Counted from the first letter of the stretch, positions 36,860-46,786 are shown. The stretch: 64,000 nt of DNA from Bradyrhizobium amphicarpaeae (GCF_002266435.3 NZ_CP029426.2:2324001-2388000), one strand, 5' to 3'. Made by a program: numbers and translations. The notes: a model not told the origin generated them from the letters alone.

Positions 36860-38042
36860 ACCCCGCTCCCCGGTTTCGCACCGGAAACTGGGCATCTTCG
36901 GCGTGGTGGCGCTGATTGCGGCTGGCCTCGTCGTCGGCACCGGCATCCGCGCCCGCGAGGAGCAGGGCTCCAAATTGAAGGAATGGACCGATGATCAGGC
37001 CGTTCCCAGCGTCGCGGTGACCCAGCCCAGCGCCAAGGCTCTCAACGCCACACTCGATCTGCCGGGCCGGCTGGAAGCCTATTATCGCGCGCCGATCTTT
37101 GCCCGCGTCCCCGGCTATCTCAAGAGCTGGAGCGCCGATATCGGTGCGCGCGTGAAGGCCGGTCAAGTGATCGCCGAGATCGAGGCGCCCGACCTCGACC
37201 AGCAACTGCTGCAGGCCAGAGCCGACCTCGCCAGCCAGCAGGCCAGTGCGAGGTTGTCGGAAGCGACCCTCAATCGCCGCAAGACCCTGGTCGCCTCCAA
37301 CTTCGTCTCGGCGCAGGAGATCGACGAGCGCACTGCCGATCTCTCCAACAAGAACGCGGCGGTTCGCTCGGGCCAGGCCAATGTCGAGCGGCTGGAAGCG
37401 CTCGCCGGCTACAAGAAGATCACCGCGCCGTTCGACGGCGTCGTCACCGCCCGCGACACCGATGTCGGCGCGCTGATCAATGCCGGCGGCGGCTCGGGAC
37501 CTGCGATGTTCGTGGTCTCCGACATCACCAAGCTGCGCGTCTATGTCAACGTGCCCCAGAATTACGTGCCGGCGATCAAGATCGGCGCCAAGGCCACCCT
37601 CGTGATGCCGGAATATCCGAACCGGACCTTCCAGGCCACGGTGGAGGCCTCCTCGCAGGCCGTCGACGTCGCCTCGGGCACCACGCGCATGCAGCTTGGT
37701 CTCGACAATTCGAGCGGAGAGCTGATGCCCGGCGGCTATGCCAGCGTGAAGCTCAACCTCCAGCGCGATTCCGCCCCGCTCAGCATTCCCGCCAGCGCGT
37801 TGATCTTCAACAGCAGCGGCCTGCGCGTCGCAACCGTCGGCGCCGATGACAAGGTGCTGTTCAAGCCGGTGACCATCGCCCGCGACCTCGGCCGCGAGAT
37901 CGAGCTCGCGTCGGGGATCGCAGCGGACGATCGCGTCATCACCGCGCCGCCGGACGGCTTGTCCGACGGCGACGAGGTGCGCGTGGTCGGCGCCAAGGCC
38001 AAGCCGGCGACCGCGTCGGAGAAGCAGCCGCCGAAGGGGTGA
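36846..38042 (+). CDS. RND efflux periplasmic adaptor (membrane fusion protein)
   Basis: The 398-residue protein has an N-terminal membrane anchor (about 12-33), biotinyl-lipoyl-like halves with LPGRLEAYYRAPIFARVPGY and VIAEIEAPDLDQQLLQARA, a helical hairpin and a beta-barrel domain. It links the pump to an outer-membrane channel. It begins inside the 3' end of the pump gene, so the order is pump then adaptor, the reverse of most RND operons. A family A repeat follows. Confidence 0.92.
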   Translation: MSPTEPRSPVSHRKLGIFGVVALIAAGLVVGTGIRAREEQGSKLKEWTDDQAVPSVAVTQPSAKALNATLDLPGRLEAYYRAPIFARVPGYLKSWSADIGARVKAGQVIAEIEAPDLDQQLLQARADLASQQASARLSEATLNRRKTLVASNFVSAQEIDERTADLSNKNAAVRSGQANVERLEALAGYKKITAPFDGVVTARDTDVGALINAGGGSGPAMFVVSDITKLRVYVNVPQNYVPAIKIGAKATLVMPEYPNRTFQATVEASSQAVDVASGTTRMQLGLDNSSGELMPGGYASVKLNLQRDSAPLSIPASALIFNSSGLRVATVGADDKVLFKPVTIARDLGREIELASGIAADDRVITAPPDGLSDGDEVRVVGAKAKPATASEKQPPKG

Positions 38043-38051
38043 GGGAGTCTG

Positions 38052-38139
38052 GTAGGGTGGGTTAGCGCAGCGTAACCCACCTCTTCTTTCTCCGCGGATG
38101 AAACATTGGTGGGTTACGCCTTCGGCTAACCCACCCTAC
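38052..38139. repeat. Palindromic intergenic repeat, family A
   Basis: GTAGGGTGGGTTAGCG and CGGCTAACCCACCCTAC are the outer arms; GCGTAACCCACC and GGTGGGTTACGCC are the inner arms. It fills the gap between the convergent adaptor and thiolase-like genes. Confidence 0.8.
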
Positions 38140-38143
38140 GACG

Positions 38144-39655
38144 TCACGCCACCCGCCACTCCGGCACGCCATCCGCCGCCATTGCGATTTCGCCTGTCGA
38201 TCCCACCGGCGTCCGATCCATATTCAGCAGATGCGCCAGCGTCGCGCTATCGCTCGCCGCAATCCGCGCCAGCGTGCGCCGGTCATCCGCGGTCCGCAGC
38301 ATCACCACGCCATGCTCGACCCCGCCGCCGCGGCCATAGAGCACCGTAAAGCTCTCGACCTTGCCCTCGCCTGAAACCTCCGGCACGAACTCCGGCACCG
38401 CGCCCTTGTTGCGGTCGGCCTCTGCTTGCACGCTCGTCTCCTGCGCCAGCGTCTCGCGCGGCGGCGCCTTCGCCACCACCAGCGCGTGATGCTTGGTAAC
38501 GAAGCCGCCCTGGCCGTAGAGCAGGCCGAGTTTGGCGCCGTCGCGAACACGCCGCACCATCGCGCAGGCCGCGTGCGTCATGTAGGTGTTGAGCGGGGCG
38601 CCGAAGAAGGTGAGGCCGCCGGTCACGGTCGGCTGCACGTCGGCGCCGAGGCCGAGCGTTCGCCGCGCCATCTTGGGCACGCAGGGAAAGCAGCTGTAGA
38701 GCTCGATCGCATCGAATTTTCTGCCATCGCCGCCGGCGAGATCCATCACTGCCTTGAGTACCGCGTTCTGCGGATGGCTTTCGTAAAACTGATCGCGCAA
38801 CAGATAGTCGCGCGGCTCTTCCGCCGAGGCGCCGCCGAGCGGGTAGACCAGTCTGTCCTCGGCAATCCCGAGCGCCCGCGCCTTGGCGAGGCTGGTGAGC
38901 AGCAGCGCGCCGCCCATGTTGACGCTGGGATTGGCGACCATCAGCTTGTTGTAGGGCCAGGCGATCAGGCGATTGTCCGCCGTCGGCGTCGTGATTTCCT
39001 CCGGCGTATAGCGCCGCTTCAGCCAGGCATTGGGATTTTGCACGGCGGCTTCCGAATAGCGCGACCATAGCGTCCCCGATTCCGCCATCGCCTCACGCGG
39101 CGTCTGGCCCCAATGCGCGGAGGAGGCCGCCTCGTAGAACGGATAGACCGTGACGGGCCGGAACACCCCTAACTTCACCGCCAGCGGCTTCTGGAACGCC
39201 GCGCCGCGCTTGGGCTCCTCGACGTCATGGGCGAACGGCGTCCACGGCAACGCGACGCCGGCGCGCTCCGCCTTGGTCGCGGTCGACTGCGCCTCGGCAC
39301 CACAAACAGCGGCCACCGTGCACTCGCCGCGCGCGATGCGCTTGGCGGCTTCGTGGATATAGCGGATCGGGCTCTCGCCGCCGACCGGGCCGTAATAGCA
39401 ATGCGCAGGCGTGATGCCGAGGCGTTGCGCCAACAGCTTCTCGGGATCGCGATAGCGCCAGCTCAGGAAGTTGACGACGTCGAGCGACTGCACCTCGCCG
39501 AGCAGCTTGGCGCCGGCGTCCTGCTCGGCGCGCCGCAGCGCTCGTTCGAGGAGATCGAGCGGCTCGAGGCCCTCGGTGATGTCCTTGGGACGGTCGACGA
39601 TCTCGCCGATGCCGACGATGACGGGGATATGGTCTTCGGGGGTGGAATTGATCAT
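38144..39655 (-). CDS. Thiolase-like (acetyl-CoA acetyltransferase family) protein
   Basis: The 503-residue protein has a thiolase fold N-terminal half and an extra C-terminal OB-like domain, as in thiolase-like proteins of the SCP-x/TLP type. The usual nucleophile motif is not visible: the region reads YYGPVGGESPIRYIHEAA, with glycine where a cysteine is expected. THAACAMVRRV and LLYGQGGFVTKHHALV mark the second half. It may catalyse acyl transfer by a different mechanism or bind acyl-CoA only. It opens the acyl-CoA catabolic region and lies downstream of the nitronate monooxygenase gene. Confidence 0.8.
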   Translation of the reverse strand: MINSTPEDHIPVIVGIGEIVDRPKDITEGLEPLDLLERALRRAEQDAGAKLLGEVQSLDVVNFLSWRYRDPEKLLAQRLGITPAHCYYGPVGGESPIRYIHEAAKRIARGECTVAAVCGAEAQSTATKAERAGVALPWTPFAHDVEEPKRGAAFQKPLAVKLGVFRPVTVYPFYEAASSAHWGQTPREAMAESGTLWSRYSEAAVQNPNAWLKRRYTPEEITTPTADNRLIAWPYNKLMVANPSVNMGGALLLTSLAKARALGIAEDRLVYPLGGASAEEPRDYLLRDQFYESHPQNAVLKAVMDLAGGDGRKFDAIELYSCFPCVPKMARRTLGLGADVQPTVTGGLTFFGAPLNTYMTHAACAMVRRVRDGAKLGLLYGQGGFVTKHHALVVAKAPPRETLAQETSVQAEADRNKGAVPEFVPEVSGEGKVESFTVLYGRGGGVEHGVVMLRTADDRRTLARIAASDSATLAHLLNMDRTPVGSTGEIAMAADGVPEWRVA

Positions 39656-39750
39656 TTCTTCTTGCTTTGCTTTTCAGATTTCGGGCACGCCGTCTCCCTT
39701 CGAGGGCCGCCGAAGAGGCGGCCACCTGAGGGTGACGGCTACACAGACAG

Positions 39751-39811
39751 CGTCATCCTGAGGTGCGAGTGATGGGGCGCGCGGCGCCCCATCGAGAGCC
39801 TCGAAGGATGG
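39751..39811. repeat. Palindromic intergenic repeat, family B (short form)
   Basis: CGTCATCCTGAGGTGCGAGT at the left and CCTCGAAGGATGG at the right enclose the hairpin GATGGGGCGC/GCGCCCCATC. A degenerate flanking piece (CACCTGAGGGTGACGG, about 39723-39738) lies on its left. It sits 3' of the nitronate monooxygenase gene. Confidence 0.65.
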
Positions 39812-39840
39812 GCCGCGAACACCAAGCGAGCCACATGCAC

Positions 39841-40974
39841 CTACTCCGCCACCAGCGCATTCATGTGATCGACGGCTTCGGCGAACTCCTCCTTGAACTC
39901 CTGAACCACGGCGCCCGCCGATTTCACGCTGTCGATCAGGCCTACGCCCTGGCCGACGAAATAGCTGACGAGATCGCGCGCTTTGGCATTGCCGCTCGCG
40001 GCGGCGCGGTCGATCGAATTGAAGGCGTCCCGGCTGATGATGCTTTGCAGCGGCATCGGCAGCGCGCCCGGGCTGTCCGGCGCGCGGTCCCAGGCATCGG
40101 TCCAGACCGAGCGGAGCTGCCGGGCCGGCTTGCCGGTGCGCCCCTTCGAGCGCACCGCGTCGCGCGAGGACGCCGCGATCATCTTCTCGCGAAAAATCTC
40201 GCTGGTCTCGGCTTCCACCGTCGCAAGCCAAACCGAACCGGTCCAGGCGCCGGCCGCGCCCATCGCCATGCAGGCCGCCATCTGTCGACCCGTCATGATG
40301 CCGCCGGCGGCCAGCACCGGCACGTCGCGGATCTCTTTGATCGCCTTGATCACCTCGGGCACCAGCACCATGGTCGAGACCTCGCCGCAATGGCCGCCGG
40401 CCTCGGTGCCCTGCACCACGAGGATGTCGACACCGGCCGCGACCTGGCGCAGCGCGTGCTCCTTGGCGCCGACGAGGGCTGCGACCGGGACGCCATGTGT
40501 CTTGCCCATCTCGATCATCGCCTTCGGCGGCACGCCCAGCGCATTGGCGATCAGGCGGATCGGATGATTAAACGACACTTCGAGCAGCTGCAGCGCCGTC
40601 TTGGCGTCGAACGGCTGCGGCTGATCGGCCGCGACCTCCGTGGTCGTCAGCTCGATGTCGTACTTCTTCAGGAGCTCGCGGGTATAAGTGCGGTGCTCCT
40701 GCGGCACGCGCGCTTCCAGGCTCTTCCAGGTGACGTCCTTCTCGCCCGAGGTCGAGATGTTTTCGGGAATGAGGACGTCGATGCCATAGGGTTTGCCGTC
40801 GACATGGTCGTCGATCCATTTCAGCTCGCGCTCGAGCGTGTCGGGCGTGTGCACGGTGGCGCCGAGCACGCCGAAGCCGCCGGCACGGCTGACAGCGGCG
40901 ACGACATCGCGGCAATGGCTGAAGGCCAGCAGCGGGAATTCTATGCCCAGCATGTCGCAGATCGGCGATTTCAT
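39841..40974 (-). CDS. Nitronate monooxygenase family flavoprotein
   Basis: The 377-residue TIM-barrel flavoprotein resembles 2-nitropropane dioxygenase/nitronate monooxygenase. It has the N-terminal GIEFPLLAFSHC, the FMN-binding GTEAGGHCGEVSTM with the conserved active-site histidine, and PVLAAGGIMTGRQMAACM. Family members oxidise nitronates, and some act as enoyl reductases or quinone reductases. The ATG at 40974 follows GGGAGA. Its acyl-CoA neighbours make a role in lipid or nitro-compound metabolism possible, but this is not proven. Confidence 0.88.
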   Translation of the reverse strand: MKSPICDMLGIEFPLLAFSHCRDVVAAVSRAGGFGVLGATVHTPDTLERELKWIDDHVDGKPYGIDVLIPENISTSGEKDVTWKSLEARVPQEHRTYTRELLKKYDIELTTTEVAADQPQPFDAKTALQLLEVSFNHPIRLIANALGVPPKAMIEMGKTHGVPVAALVGAKEHALRQVAAGVDILVVQGTEAGGHCGEVSTMVLVPEVIKAIKEIRDVPVLAAGGIMTGRQMAACMAMGAAGAWTGSVWLATVEAETSEIFREKMIAASSRDAVRSKGRTGKPARQLRSVWTDAWDRAPDSPGALPMPLQSIISRDAFNSIDRAAASGNAKARDLVSYFVGQGVGLIDSVKSAGAVVQEFKEEFAEAVDHMNALVAE

Positions 40975-41116
40975 GGCTCTTTCTCCCGGCGGCCCCGGCG
41001 TTTTCGTTGCTTTCGCCGGGCGAAGCAAGGGTAACGCAAGCCGATCGATGACATGCCGGATTCGGCGAGGCATCTTGTGTGTAGGCGTCGCGCTCATCTC
41101 AGCAGGCTGACCGCCC

Positions 41117-41219
41117 GTCATTCCGGGGCTCGCGTGGCGAGAGCCCGGAATCCATGTCTCCGATCATTCCTGGCGGCCCGATGGATTCCGGGTTCGCCCT
41201 GCGGGCGCCCCGGAATGAC
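41117..41219. repeat. Palindromic intergenic repeat, family E
   Basis: GTCATTCCGGGGCTCGCG at the left pairs with GCGGGCGCCCCGGAATGAC at the right. Inner arms are CCCGGAATCCAT/ATGGATTCCGGG. It is close to the copies at 43827-43910, 45371-45479 and 49141-49248. Confidence 0.75.
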
Positions 41220-41280
41220 GGGGGGAGGGGCGCCATGACAAAACGTGAAGTTGTCCGGCCCGGTAATGCGCTGGGCGCCC

Positions 41281-41310
41281 TTGTCATCGGCCGTCCCAGG
41301 GCTAATTAAT
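41281..41310 (+). promoter_or_regulatory. Possible promoter for the GST gene
   Basis: TTGTCA (41281-41286) and ATTAAT (41305-41310) are 18 bases apart, five-of-six and four-of-six matches to sigma-70 boxes. They lie about 30 bases before the GST start. Confidence 0.3.
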
Positions 41311-41338
41311 GCAGACGCATCTTTCCGCCGGAGCCCCC

Positions 41339-42214
41339 ATGACCGACACCCCCGCCTACGTGCCGCCCAAAGTCTGGACCTGGAACAAGGAGAATGGCGG
41401 GCAGTTCGCCAGCATCAACCGCCCGATCGCCGGTCCCACCCACGACAAGGAGCTGCCGGTCGGCAAGCATCCCTTCCAGCTCTATTCGCTGGCGACGCCG
41501 AACGGGGTGAAGGTCACGGTGATGCTGGAGGAGCTTCTGGCGCTCGGCCACAAGGGCGCCGAGTATGACGCCTGGCTGATCAAGATCGGCAATGGCGACC
41601 AGTTCGGCAGCGGTTTCGTCGACATCAACCCGAACTCCAAGATTCCTGCGCTGATGGATCGCTCCGGTCCGGAGCCCATCCGGGTGTTCGAGTCCGGCTC
41701 GATCCTGTTTTACCTCGCCGAGAAGTTCGGCGCCTTCCTGCCGAAGGACATCAAGGCCCGTACCGAGGCGATGTCCTGGCTGTTCTGGCAGATGGGCAGC
41801 GCGCCCTATCTCGGCGGCGGCTTCGGCCATTTCTACGCCTATGCGCCGTTCAAGATCGAATACGCCATCGATCGTTTCGCGATGGAGGTCAAGCGTCAGC
41901 TCGACGTGCTCGACCGGCGCCTGGCCGACAACGAATATCTCGCAGGCAAGGAGTATACGATCGCCGACATGGCGGTGTGGCCCTGGTACGGCGCGCTCGC
42001 CAAGGGGCTGGTGTATGGCGCCGGTGAATTCCTCTCGGTCCAGGACTACAGGAACGTGCAGCGCTGGACCGACCAGATTGCCCAGCGCCCCGCCGTGAAG
42101 CGCGGCCGCATGGTCAACCGCGTCTCCGGCGATCCCGCCAGCCAGCTCCACGAGCGTCACGACGCCAGCGATTTCGACACGAAGACGCAGGACAAGATCG
42201 CGCCGGCGACCTGA
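41339..42214 (+). CDS. yghU: Glutathione S-transferase, YghU type
   Basis: The 291-residue protein matches the Nu-class GST YghU, a glutathione-dependent disulfide-bond reductase. It has an N-terminal extension with WTWNKENGGQFASINRP, then the thioredoxin fold LYSLATPNGVKVTVMLEEL, and the helical domain ending WTDQIAQRPAVKRGRMVNR. The residues FASINRP that bind two glutathiones are kept. The ATG at 41339 follows CCGGAG. It stands alone, with repeats on both sides. Confidence 0.9.
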   Translation: MTDTPAYVPPKVWTWNKENGGQFASINRPIAGPTHDKELPVGKHPFQLYSLATPNGVKVTVMLEELLALGHKGAEYDAWLIKIGNGDQFGSGFVDINPNSKIPALMDRSGPEPIRVFESGSILFYLAEKFGAFLPKDIKARTEAMSWLFWQMGSAPYLGGGFGHFYAYAPFKIEYAIDRFAMEVKRQLDVLDRRLADNEYLAGKEYTIADMAVWPWYGALAKGLVYGAGEFLSVQDYRNVQRWTDQIAQRPAVKRGRMVNRVSGDPASQLHERHDASDFDTKTQDKIAPAT

Positions 42215-42224
42215 TTTCTCTGCG

Positions 42225-42360
42225 GCCATCCTTCGAGACGCCCGCCTTCGGCGGGCTCCTCAGGATGAGGTGAGGAGTGCGCGGATGCAGTTTCAACGGG
42301 CGCGACGCTGATGAGCCTCATCCTGAGGAGGCGCGTAAGCGCCGTCTCGAAGGACGAGGC
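42225..42360. repeat. Palindromic intergenic repeats, family B (two copies back to back)
   Basis: CCATCCTTCGAGACGC...CTCCTCAGGATGAG forms one hairpin and CTCATCCTGAGGAG...CGTCTCGAAGGACGAG a second in opposite order, with the hairpins GCCCGCCTTCGGCGGGC and GCGCGTAAGCGC in their tips. They fill the gap between convergent GST and GNAT-GFA genes. Confidence 0.75.
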
Positions 42361-42443
42361 GTGTGCGCAGGCCGCTGCAACGAGTCATATGCCTTAGCCC
42401 AGTCGCAAGCGGGCGAGTAGGAGTTGGCGCGGCGAGCTTCGCC

Positions 42444-43172
42444 TCAATCCGGCAATGTCTCGCCGGAGCCGCCGAGATCCGCCGGCAGATCGGCATATTT
42501 CGGCAGACCGTCCCTGACCGATACCATCTTGCTCGCGTAATTCGCGTGCAGGGTCGGCCGATGCTGGTATCCCTTCAGCAGATTGGCATAGACGTCGATC
42601 AGCCGCATCCGCGGATGTTCGGTCATGACGTGGCCGCCGCAGCGCTTGCAGAATTTTCGATAGGAATGTTCGGTCTTGTTGAAGGTCCCGAGCTCCGCCT
42701 CGCCCTTGATGATGCGCACGCTGTCCGACTTCCACAGGCTGAACGCGTTGATCGGCGCGGCCGACCACGCCTGGCAGTCGGCGCAATGGCAATAGCCTGC
42801 AAACATCGGCTTGCCCGTGACCTCGACCTCGACGGCTCCGCAGAAGCAACCGGCGCGATAGCTCGCCTGCGGCTCGGCCTGCGCATCCCCGTCATCCGCC
42901 AAGAGGTCGTTGTAGGCTGGATCCTTGCGCATGAAATTACGGATGAAATCGCACTCGACCGAAAGCTTGCGCTTCTGCGTCCGCACGGCATCCAGCGTGG
43001 AGCGGCCGAGCTTCGAGCCGATGCCGCGGCCACCGAGTTCCGGCGGGACCTCGGTGTGTACCAACGTGATCGCGCCGTCGGTCTTGCGGTAGGTGACGAA
43101 GGCGACCGGCCCGTCGACGTCGAGTTCGAACCGCTCACGTTCTTCGTTGTCGCGAAAGGCTTCCGGCATCAT
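42444..43172 (-). CDS. GNAT-like acetyltransferase domain fused to GFA-type zinc protein
   Basis: The 242-residue protein joins two families. Residues about 1-95 are a short YjdJ-type GNAT domain with FVTYRKTDGAITLVHTEVPP and GGRGIGSKLG. Residues about 105-225 are a glutathione-dependent formaldehyde-activating (GFA/CENP-V) domain with zinc cysteines in GCFCGAVEV, CHCADCQ and FCKRCGGHV. Each domain is complete and the reading frame is continuous. The double ATG at 43172 has GGGAG 5 bases upstream. It lies 17 bases after the flavin reductase gene. The function of the pair is unknown. Confidence 0.85.
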   Translation of the reverse strand: MMPEAFRDNEERERFELDVDGPVAFVTYRKTDGAITLVHTEVPPELGGRGIGSKLGRSTLDAVRTQKRKLSVECDFIRNFMRKDPAYNDLLADDGDAQAEPQASYRAGCFCGAVEVEVTGKPMFAGYCHCADCQAWSAAPINAFSLWKSDSVRIIKGEAELGTFNKTEHSYRKFCKRCGGHVMTEHPRMRLIDVYANLLKGYQHRPTLHANYASKMVSVRDGLPKYADLPADLGGSGETLPD

Positions 43173-43189
43173 CGCGCTCCCAAGTTCGG

Positions 43190-43807
43190 CTATCTGGCCT
43201 TGACGCCTTCGGCCGCCGGAAAAACCACGCGGTCGTCGGTGCGGCAATAGCGGTCGGCGAACATCCGGCCGATCGGGTGGTAGCGGTCCATGTGCACGCG
43301 CATGGCCTTGTCGTCCCACAATTCGTCGCGAATGTGGAAGTGGAGGCCTTCGCCCATGATCAGGCGGCGATCGTCGTTGACGTCGATCAGCTTCCAGAGC
43401 TTGCACTCCATCGCCCATGGCGTGTCGGCGAGCCGTGGCACTGCGATTGTCGTCGAGGGCGCAAGCTTCAGGCCGAGATAGTCGGGTTCGCCGATCTCGG
43501 GCGGAAAATCGCCGCTGCTCTCGTGCATCGCCCGCGCCAGCGGCTCGTCCGCGAGGTTGACCACGAATTCGCCGGTGCGCTGGATGTTGAGGAAGGTGTC
43601 CTTGTCCTGGCCATCAGGCCTGCGGTTCGCCGCGAACATGCAGAGCGGCGGATCCTCGCAGAATGCGTTGAAGAAGCTGAACGGCGCGGCGTTGACCACG
43701 CCGGTCGGCCCGACCGTCGTCACCCATGCGATCGGCCGCGGCAGGATGAAGGACGTCAGCACCTTGTAGCGCTCGCGTGGCGTGAGGTCTCGGGCGGCGT
43801 AGTCCAT
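43190..43807 (-). CDS. Flavin reductase family protein
   Basis: The 205-residue protein has a split-barrel FMN-binding domain with LTSFILPRPIAWVTTVGPTG and NAAPFSFFNAFCEDPPL. Relatives supply reduced flavin to monooxygenases or act as oxidoreductases themselves; no obvious monooxygenase component adjoins it. The ATG follows GAGGAG, with 6 bases between them. It is downstream of the ACAD10/11-type gene but a family E repeat lies between them. Confidence 0.85.
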   Translation of the reverse strand: MDYAARDLTPRERYKVLTSFILPRPIAWVTTVGPTGVVNAAPFSFFNAFCEDPPLCMFAANRRPDGQDKDTFLNIQRTGEFVVNLADEPLARAMHESSGDFPPEIGEPDYLGLKLAPSTTIAVPRLADTPWAMECKLWKLIDVNDDRRLIMGEGLHFHIRDELWDDKAMRVHMDRYHPIGRMFADRYCRTDDRVVFPAAEGVKAR

Positions 43808-43826
43808 GGTCGCTCCTCGGCAAGTC

Positions 43827-43910
43827 GTCATTGCCGGGCTTGACCCGGCAATCCATCATCCTGAAGAGATGTCCCCTTCGATGGATGCGCGGGTCAAGCC
43901 CGCGCATGAC
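43827..43910. repeat. Palindromic intergenic repeat, family E
   Basis: GTCATTGCCGGGCTTGACCC at the left pairs with GGGTCAAGCCCGCGCATGAC at the right. Inner arms are GGCAATCCAT/ATGGATGCGC. It begins 20 bases before the flavin reductase start and ends 10 bases past the acyl-CoA dehydrogenase stop. Confidence 0.75.
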
Positions 43911-43919
43911 GAGTTGAGA

Positions 43920-45197
<1,278 letters not shown>

Positions 45198-45370
45198 TGT
45201 TCCTCCCGGGGACGCTGAGATCGTTCTGGTCGGGAGAATAGTCGCAGCCCGGCAAAAGTGCGAGCGCGCATTTTTCACGCGCAGCCATGCCATGCGATGG
45301 AATATCGCGGGGGCGTTTGAAATGTTGTTTGAATGGCGCCGAAGTTTCGGTGTGCAGGTGCGTCAATTTC

Positions 45371-45479
45371 CGCTGTCATCGCCCGATTCAATCGGGCGAT
45401 CCAGTACTCCGTGACGCCCATGTTTCACCGAGAAGCCGCGGCGTACTGGATGCCCCGGTCAAGCCGGGGCATGACAGCG
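45371..45479. repeat. Palindromic intergenic repeat, family E
   Basis: Starts CGCTGTCATCGCCCGATTC and ends AAGCCGGGGCATGACAGCG. The inner arms are CCAGTACTCC/GGCGTACTGG, as in the 49141-49248 copy. The remaining bases between the dehydrogenase start (45197) and this repeat show no further coding signal. Confidence 0.75.
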
Positions 45480-45494
45480 GTGGTTGCGGCTAAA

Positions 45495-45875
45495 TCAGTT
45501 CGCCAACCGATGCATCGCGCAGATTTTGTTGCCGTCGAGGTCGCGCAGATAGGCGAGATAGAGCTTGCCGCCGGGACCCTGGCGCACGCCGGGCGGATCC
45601 TCGATCGATTTTGCGCCGGCCGCGAGGCCGGCGGCGTGCCACGCATCGACCTGCTCGGGCGAATTGCACGCAAAGCCGATGGTGCCGCCATTCGCGCAGG
45701 TCGCCGGCTCGCCGTTGATCGGCTTCGACACCGAGAACACCCCGGTCTTGGTGATGTAGAAGATGCGATGGCCGTCGACCCTGGCCGGCCGGACCTCGAT
45801 CGTACTCAGCAGATGGTCGTAGAACGTCTTGGCCTTGTCGAGATCGTTGGTGCCGATCATGATGTGCGAGAACAT
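45495..45875 (-). CDS. VOC/glyoxalase superfamily protein
   Basis: The 126-residue protein has two beta-alpha-beta-beta-beta units of the vicinal oxygen chelate fold. It begins MFSHIMIGTNDLDKAKTFYD and ends AYLRDLDGNKICAMHRL, with a likely metal-binding His4. Such proteins include glyoxalase I, epimerases, dioxygenases and resistance proteins; the substrate is unclear. It is in the leftward unit with an SDR upstream and the acyl-CoA dehydrogenase downstream. Confidence 0.85.
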   Translation of the reverse strand: MFSHIMIGTNDLDKAKTFYDHLLSTIEVRPARVDGHRIFYITKTGVFSVSKPINGEPATCANGGTIGFACNSPEQVDAWHAAGLAAGAKSIEDPPGVRQGPGGKLYLAYLRDLDGNKICAMHRLAN

Positions 45876-45912
45876 TTGCCCATTCCCTTCTGCGCTGACA
45901 AAACGATAAGCC

Positions 45913-46000
45913 GTAGGGTGGGCAAAGCGCAGCGTGCCCACCACAACATTCGAAAGTGCTCAAGGTGGGCACGGCGCAAGCGCGCCTTTGCCCACCCTAC
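45913..46000. repeat. Palindromic intergenic repeat, family A
   Basis: GTAGGGTGGGCAAAGCGC and GCGCGCCTTTGCCCACCCTAC are outer arms; GCGTGCCCACC/GGTGGGCACGGC are inner arms. It ends 6 bases before the stop end of the SDR gene. Confidence 0.8.
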
Positions 46001-46006
46001 GAAATC

Positions 46007-46786
46007 TCAAAACGCCGTATAGCCGCCATCGATCACAAACGTATCCGCCGTGTGATACGACGACGCCTTGCTCATCAGGTACACCGCGATGCCGCCGAAA
46101 TCGGAAGCTTCGCCGAAGCGGCGCATCGGAATCCGCGGCATCACGTTGGCGACGAATTTTTCGTTGGCCATGAGACCCGAAGTCATGTCGCTCTTGATCC
46201 AGCCGGGCAGGATCGCGTTCGCGGTGACGCCGTGGCGCGCCAGCTCGACGCCGAGCGCGCGGACCAGCGCGTTGATCGCGGCCTTGGTCGCGGCATAATG
46301 CTCGTTGCGCGCGGTGCCGAAGATCGACGCCAGGCTCGAGGTCGCGACCAGCCGGCCGAAGGGATCGCCGGCATTGGCGCGCTCGGTCATGTGTCTCGCC
46401 GCGGCCTGGAACGCATGGAACACGCCGTCGAGATTGGTCGAAAACATCGCGCGCCATTCCTCCTCGGTGCGCTCGATGAAGGACCGCCGGCCGCCGCCGC
46501 CGATGCCGGCATTGGCGAAGCAGCCGTCGACCCGGCCGAAAATGTCGAGCGTCGCCTTCATCGCGGCATTGACCGAAGCCGGATCGGTGACGTCGCAGAC
46601 GCGGGCATCGACCTTGCCCGACAGGCCGGCCATGCTTGCGGCAGCCGCCTTGTTCTTGTCCGCATTGCGGCCCCAGATCGAGACGTTGCAGCCCTGGCCG
46701 GCCAGCGCCTGCGCGATGCCGAGGCCGATGCCGCCATTGCCGCCGGTGATCACGGCCACGCGGCCGGAGAGGTCGAAAAGGTTCAT
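46007..46786 (-). CDS. SDR family oxidoreductase
   Basis: The 259-residue protein is a complete classical SDR: TGGNGGIGLG near the N-terminus, the ANAGIG structural motif, and the catalytic Ser/Tyr/Lys in VATSSLASIFG and EHYAATKAAI. Likely an NAD(P)-dependent 3- or 4-hydroxyacyl (CoA or free) dehydrogenase, given its place opposite the crotonase-kinase-DUF6285 operon. In the lva pathway an SDR (LvaD) reduces levulinyl-CoA to 4-hydroxyvaleryl-CoA, and this is a candidate for that step by position only. Confidence 0.9.
   Translation of the reverse strand: MNLFDLSGRVAVITGGNGGIGLGIAQALAGQGCNVSIWGRNADKNKAAAASMAGLSGKVDARVCDVTDPASVNAAMKATLDIFGRVDGCFANAGIGGGGRRSFIERTEEEWRAMFSTNLDGVFHAFQAAARHMTERANAGDPFGRLVATSSLASIFGTARNEHYAATKAAINALVRALGVELARHGVTANAILPGWIKSDMTSGLMANEKFVANVMPRIPMRRFGEASDFGGIAVYLMSKASSYHTADTFVIDGGYTAF

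Larger units (their letters stand above)
40975..41338. other. Gene-free divergent region with repeat
   Basis: This 364-base stretch separates the divergent nitronate monooxygenase and GST genes. It contains a CCCGGCG/CGCCGGG inverted repeat (40994-41000, 41014-41020), the family E repeat at 41117-41219, and a possible promoter at 41281-41310. I see no coding signal. It is the only divergent promoter region in the window that carries a palindromic repeat. Confidence 0.6.
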
